Assembly (NCBI GenBank): GCA_963829835.1
Contig: CAWHKC010000004.1
Location: forward strand, 992,001 to 1,056,000
Source of the DNA: Berkiella sp963829835
Lineage (GTDB): Bacteria; Pseudomonadota; Gammaproteobacteria; Berkiellales; Berkiellaceae
Reading direction: 5' to 3'
Length of the DNA stretch: 64,000 bases
In this document: positions 61,961 to 64,000 of the stretch, in pieces
How positions within the stretch are numbered: position 1 is the first letter of the stretch
Layout: each line of letters starts with the position of its first letter
Translations under genes and position numbers: made by a program
The notes under the pieces: model-generated
Told to the model about the DNA's origin: nothing
The model's database searches: none
What the model saw: the letters and a program-made list of their open reading frames with translations, nothing else

Positions 61961-62524
61961 TTATATATCTTTAAGATGTGTTTTAACCCAATCTAATTCT
62001 TGAATTTCTTCCTGATAGTCTGGATAGTCATCGCAATAAGAACGATAAAGCACAGTGACAATCTGTTCGTTTAATGCTTTGTTCTGATAGAATCTGTTAA
62101 ACACTTGTAAAAAGTTTTCATAGTCACTTTCGCACATCCTGAAGCCAGGGAGAAAAAGTTCTAAATGATTATTCGATTTTTCTTCAAGAAACTGATAAAA
62201 ATCTCTTAACTCAAGGAATTTATTCATGAGGGTATTATCTTGAGCATTTCTCATCCCAAGAATTTTGTTATCAAAATATCCCTTGATATCATTTTCGCTT
62301 ATATGATCGAGACTTTTTAAAAATCCAAACTCAATACCTATTTTTTCTAATTCCTTTAGAAAAGTAGCATGTCTATCTCTCTCTTCATCAAGAATATAGG
62401 CAAAGTGAAACAAGGTTTCTGAAGGTATGTTAAGCTCTTCAATATCTTGTTGTGCTATTTTTTGCAGATCAAATACAGAATAATGATTACGCAAATAATC
62501 TATGTAAGCTGATTTTAATTTCAT
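61961..62524 (-). CDS. Hypothetical helical protein
   Basis: 187 residues, soluble, all-helical and acidic (SAYIDYLRNHYSVFDLQKIA; FAYILDEERDRHATFLKELE; EIQELDWVKTHLKDI). No motif recognised. Its stop lies 39 bp from the converging hydrolase stop. Confidence 0.6.
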   Translation of the reverse strand: MKLKSAYIDYLRNHYSVFDLQKIAQQDIEELNIPSETLFHFAYILDEERDRHATFLKELEKIGIEFGFLKSLDHISENDIKGYFDNKILGMRNAQDNTLMNKFLELRDFYQFLEEKSNNHLELFLPGFRMCESDYENFLQVFNRFYQNKALNEQIVTVLYRSYCDDYPDYQEEIQELDWVKTHLKDI

Positions 62525-62677
62525 GGAGTCTCACGAGACAAACGAATTATATGGGTTATTTTAGCTAATAAGTGCTATCGGATATAGAGATTTAAGATAT
62601 TTGGGGAATTATTTGCGACCAAATACATCCCCTTATTTCTACGCCATAAAATTTACTATATCCAATAGCAAGTCTGA

Positions 62678-63067
62678 CTAGTAGGGGCGAGAACGATTGA
62701 GTTTACGTTCTAAAGCTTTTTCTAAAAGAGGTTTACTTTTTTCAGCTTTTCCTGGTGTTTCGCTTTGCTCTTGTGCTTGCTTTTCCGCTGTTTCTATAGC
62801 AAGTTTGAGCACATCTTTTTTAAATTGAACCGGATAACTCGTATTGAAAGAAAATTGTATGGCGGACCAAGAAAGAAGGCAGGAGGGGCTATGACGTGGT
62901 GCAGGCAAGTAAACTGATACAAGTGACATATCACCACTTATCCCCTTTGCTGATGTCATAGTATTTGATGGCGCCAAGGGGAGGTTTTCGGGGAGCGAAG
63001 GGTTCACTTCCTCATCATACAAGGATGCGTAAAGATGATTGGTGTCAAAGATGCCTGGTTTACTTAT
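62678..63067 (-). pseudogene. Hypothetical gene with probable ATG-to-ATA start mutation
   Basis: An open frame reads from about 63067 to the stop at 62678. The natural N-terminus looks like SKPGIFDTNHLYASLYDEEV, preceded by ATA at 63065-63067, exactly 9 bp after a good AGAGGA ribosome binding site. No ATG is available near the start; the first usable codon is a TTG at 63022 (114 aa). The C-terminal part is Lys/Glu-rich and helical (KLAIETAEKQAQEQSETPGK), ending KLNRSRPY. Either the start was lost or ATA/TTG initiation is used. Function unknown. Confidence 0.5.
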
Positions 63068-63239
63068 TGAATTATTTCCTCTTAAAAGTTAAATTGTAGG
63101 ATATCAAATTTACTCTTCTAAATCCTGTTATAAAATTTTATAATAAAATATATTTTCCACAGTAAAATGGTGGTTTCGCCATTTAGCTTGAATATACCAA
63201 GTGGATTGAGCTAACAATATTACTTTCATAGGCCTATTC

Positions 63240-64000
63240 ATGAAAACAAACATCGATTTCGTTGAAAAGTATTTAGATCTTATTCAAGTAAAAGAATTAA
63301 ATCCCCCTTCATTAGCCTATTTAGGGCACTTGCAATCGCGTCATTTAGAGACCTTAGCCTGGAACACCATCGATGTGTTTTTGGGCACAAAGGTGATACT
63401 AGATCCTAATATTATTTTAAATAAATTTTTGATGGAGCGAAGGGGGGGACTTTGTTATGAATTGAATGGCGCTTTTTGTAGTTTGTTGAATCAACTGGGG
63501 TTTGATGCGTATTTGGCATCCTCCTTTGCTTTTGCTTATCATGAAGATTTGTTTGATTTTCCCTCAGATACGCATGCCGTGATAATTGTTAATTTTAACG
63601 ATTGTAAATATCTTGTTGAAGTTGGGTATGGCGCTTTATTTAAAAACCCCATTAAAATAGAAGATAAAATTCAATATGCGGATCAAAGCGGTGAATATCG
63701 TTTACTATTTCTGCCTGATATTCAAAGATTTCAATTAGAAAGACTATGCAACGGAGAATGGAAACGGCAAAATAATTTTGAATTAACCCCTCGGGAGCTT
63801 AACTCTTTTACTCCTAACTTAGAGATTGTCTATCAACACCCAATCTATCAAAAATTAAATTATATCAAACCGACTAGTCGGGGGGTGCAAATTTTAAAAA
63901 ATGATCACTATATTGTGCATCATAATGAACATGTTGAGACACTCCCTTTTAAAAGCCTTGGCGGTATACAAGCCATTTTAAAGGACAAGCTTGGAATGAG
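63240..64000 (+). CDS. Arylamine N-acetyltransferase (3' truncated by window edge)
   Basis: The frame is open from the ATG at 63240 to the end of the window (253 codons, of a usual 260-280). NAT family features: LNPPSLAYLGHLQSRHLETL at the N-terminus, RRGGLCYELNGAF with the acetyl-accepting Cys, and DTHAVIIVN with the catalytic His. The third triad residue, normally Asp in DVGFG, appears as Glu in VEVGYG. The enzyme would transfer acetyl from CoA to arylamines or hydrazines; the natural substrate is unknown. Confidence 0.85.
   Translation, partial: MKTNIDFVEKYLDLIQVKELNPPSLAYLGHLQSRHLETLAWNTIDVFLGTKVILDPNIILNKFLMERRGGLCYELNGAFCSLLNQLGFDAYLASSFAFAYHEDLFDFPSDTHAVIIVNFNDCKYLVEVGYGALFKNPIKIEDKIQYADQSGEYRLLFLPDIQRFQLERLCNGEWKRQNNFELTPRELNSFTPNLEIVYQHPIYQKLNYIKPTSRGVQILKNDHYIVHHNEHVETLPFKSLGGIQAILKDKLGM

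Noticed and set aside
1..64000. tRNA, rRNA operons, prophage or insertion-sequence transposase
   Set aside because: No tRNA cloverleaf with TTCGA-type arm, no rRNA sequence, no integrase and no DDE transposase were seen on either strand.

Overview
This is a 64 kb window of an AT-rich gammaproteobacterial chromosome. The core genes (atpD-atpC, glmU-glmS, uvrD, recD2, polA, folP) are of gammaproteobacterial type. Everything between them looks like the accessory genome of a host-adapted member of the Legionellales (Legionella, Coxiella or Berkiella-like). The signs are eukaryote-like effector candidates (a tandem U-box protein, a clan CE Ulp/YopJ-type cysteine protease, an R-S-E class ADP-ribosyltransferase, a transglutaminase-fold protein), paralogous LuxR-type regulators, many small secreted or helical orphan proteins, and a visible load of gene decay. 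The family assignment is inferred from content; no species marker is present.

Layout. 1-6.0 kb: end of the F1F0 ATP synthase operon with its terminator, glmU and glmS (UDP-GlcNAc synthesis), an SRAP/YedK protein and an HU-like protein. 6.0-8.9 kb: palindromic repeat, homogentisate dioxygenase and a divergent MFS transporter. 8.9-17.7 kb: DNA repair block (uvrD; AAA/DUF4143 ATPase with a 22-bp tandem repeat at its 5' end; recD2; polA). 17.7-25.2 kb: a 30-bp-arm palindromic repeat, a candidate structured small RNA with four consecutive hairpins, a DUF885 metallopeptidase, EamA transporter, K+ channel, GST, CMD protein, methyltransferase, LuxR regulator and a frameshifted secreted protein.

25.3-43.9 kb: effector-like island. 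It holds the CE-clan protease, translationally adjacent to a PPC/DUF296 protein. A probable operon follows: sensor kinase, response regulator, divergent dicarboxylate-type carrier, and two small peptides with double-glycine leaders, closed by a terminator. Next come a TPR protein, a serine hydrolase, several large orphans and an ADP-ribosyltransferase-like protein. 44-53.6 kb: flavin reductase, LysR regulator, ATP-grasp ligase, a third double-glycine peptide, a Lon-like AAA protease and folP. 53.6-64 kb: tandem U-box protein, transglutaminase-like protein, a fourth (bacteriocin-like) double-glycine peptide, aldo/keto reductase, second LuxR regulator, two divergent alpha/beta hydrolases, helical orphans and a truncated arylamine N-acetyltransferase at the right edge.

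Two themes stand out. First, four short genes share a 15-16-residue leader of the form M-[RK]-x-L-[TI]-[NQ]...[IV]-[SG]-G-[GA]; two of them sit behind a two-component system and a carrier, which suggests an exported-peptide (signal or bacteriocin) system. Second, at least five small accessory genes carry frameshifts, and one appears to have an ATG-to-ATA start change, while every housekeeping gene is intact. This points to active decay of the accessory genome rather than random sequencing error.
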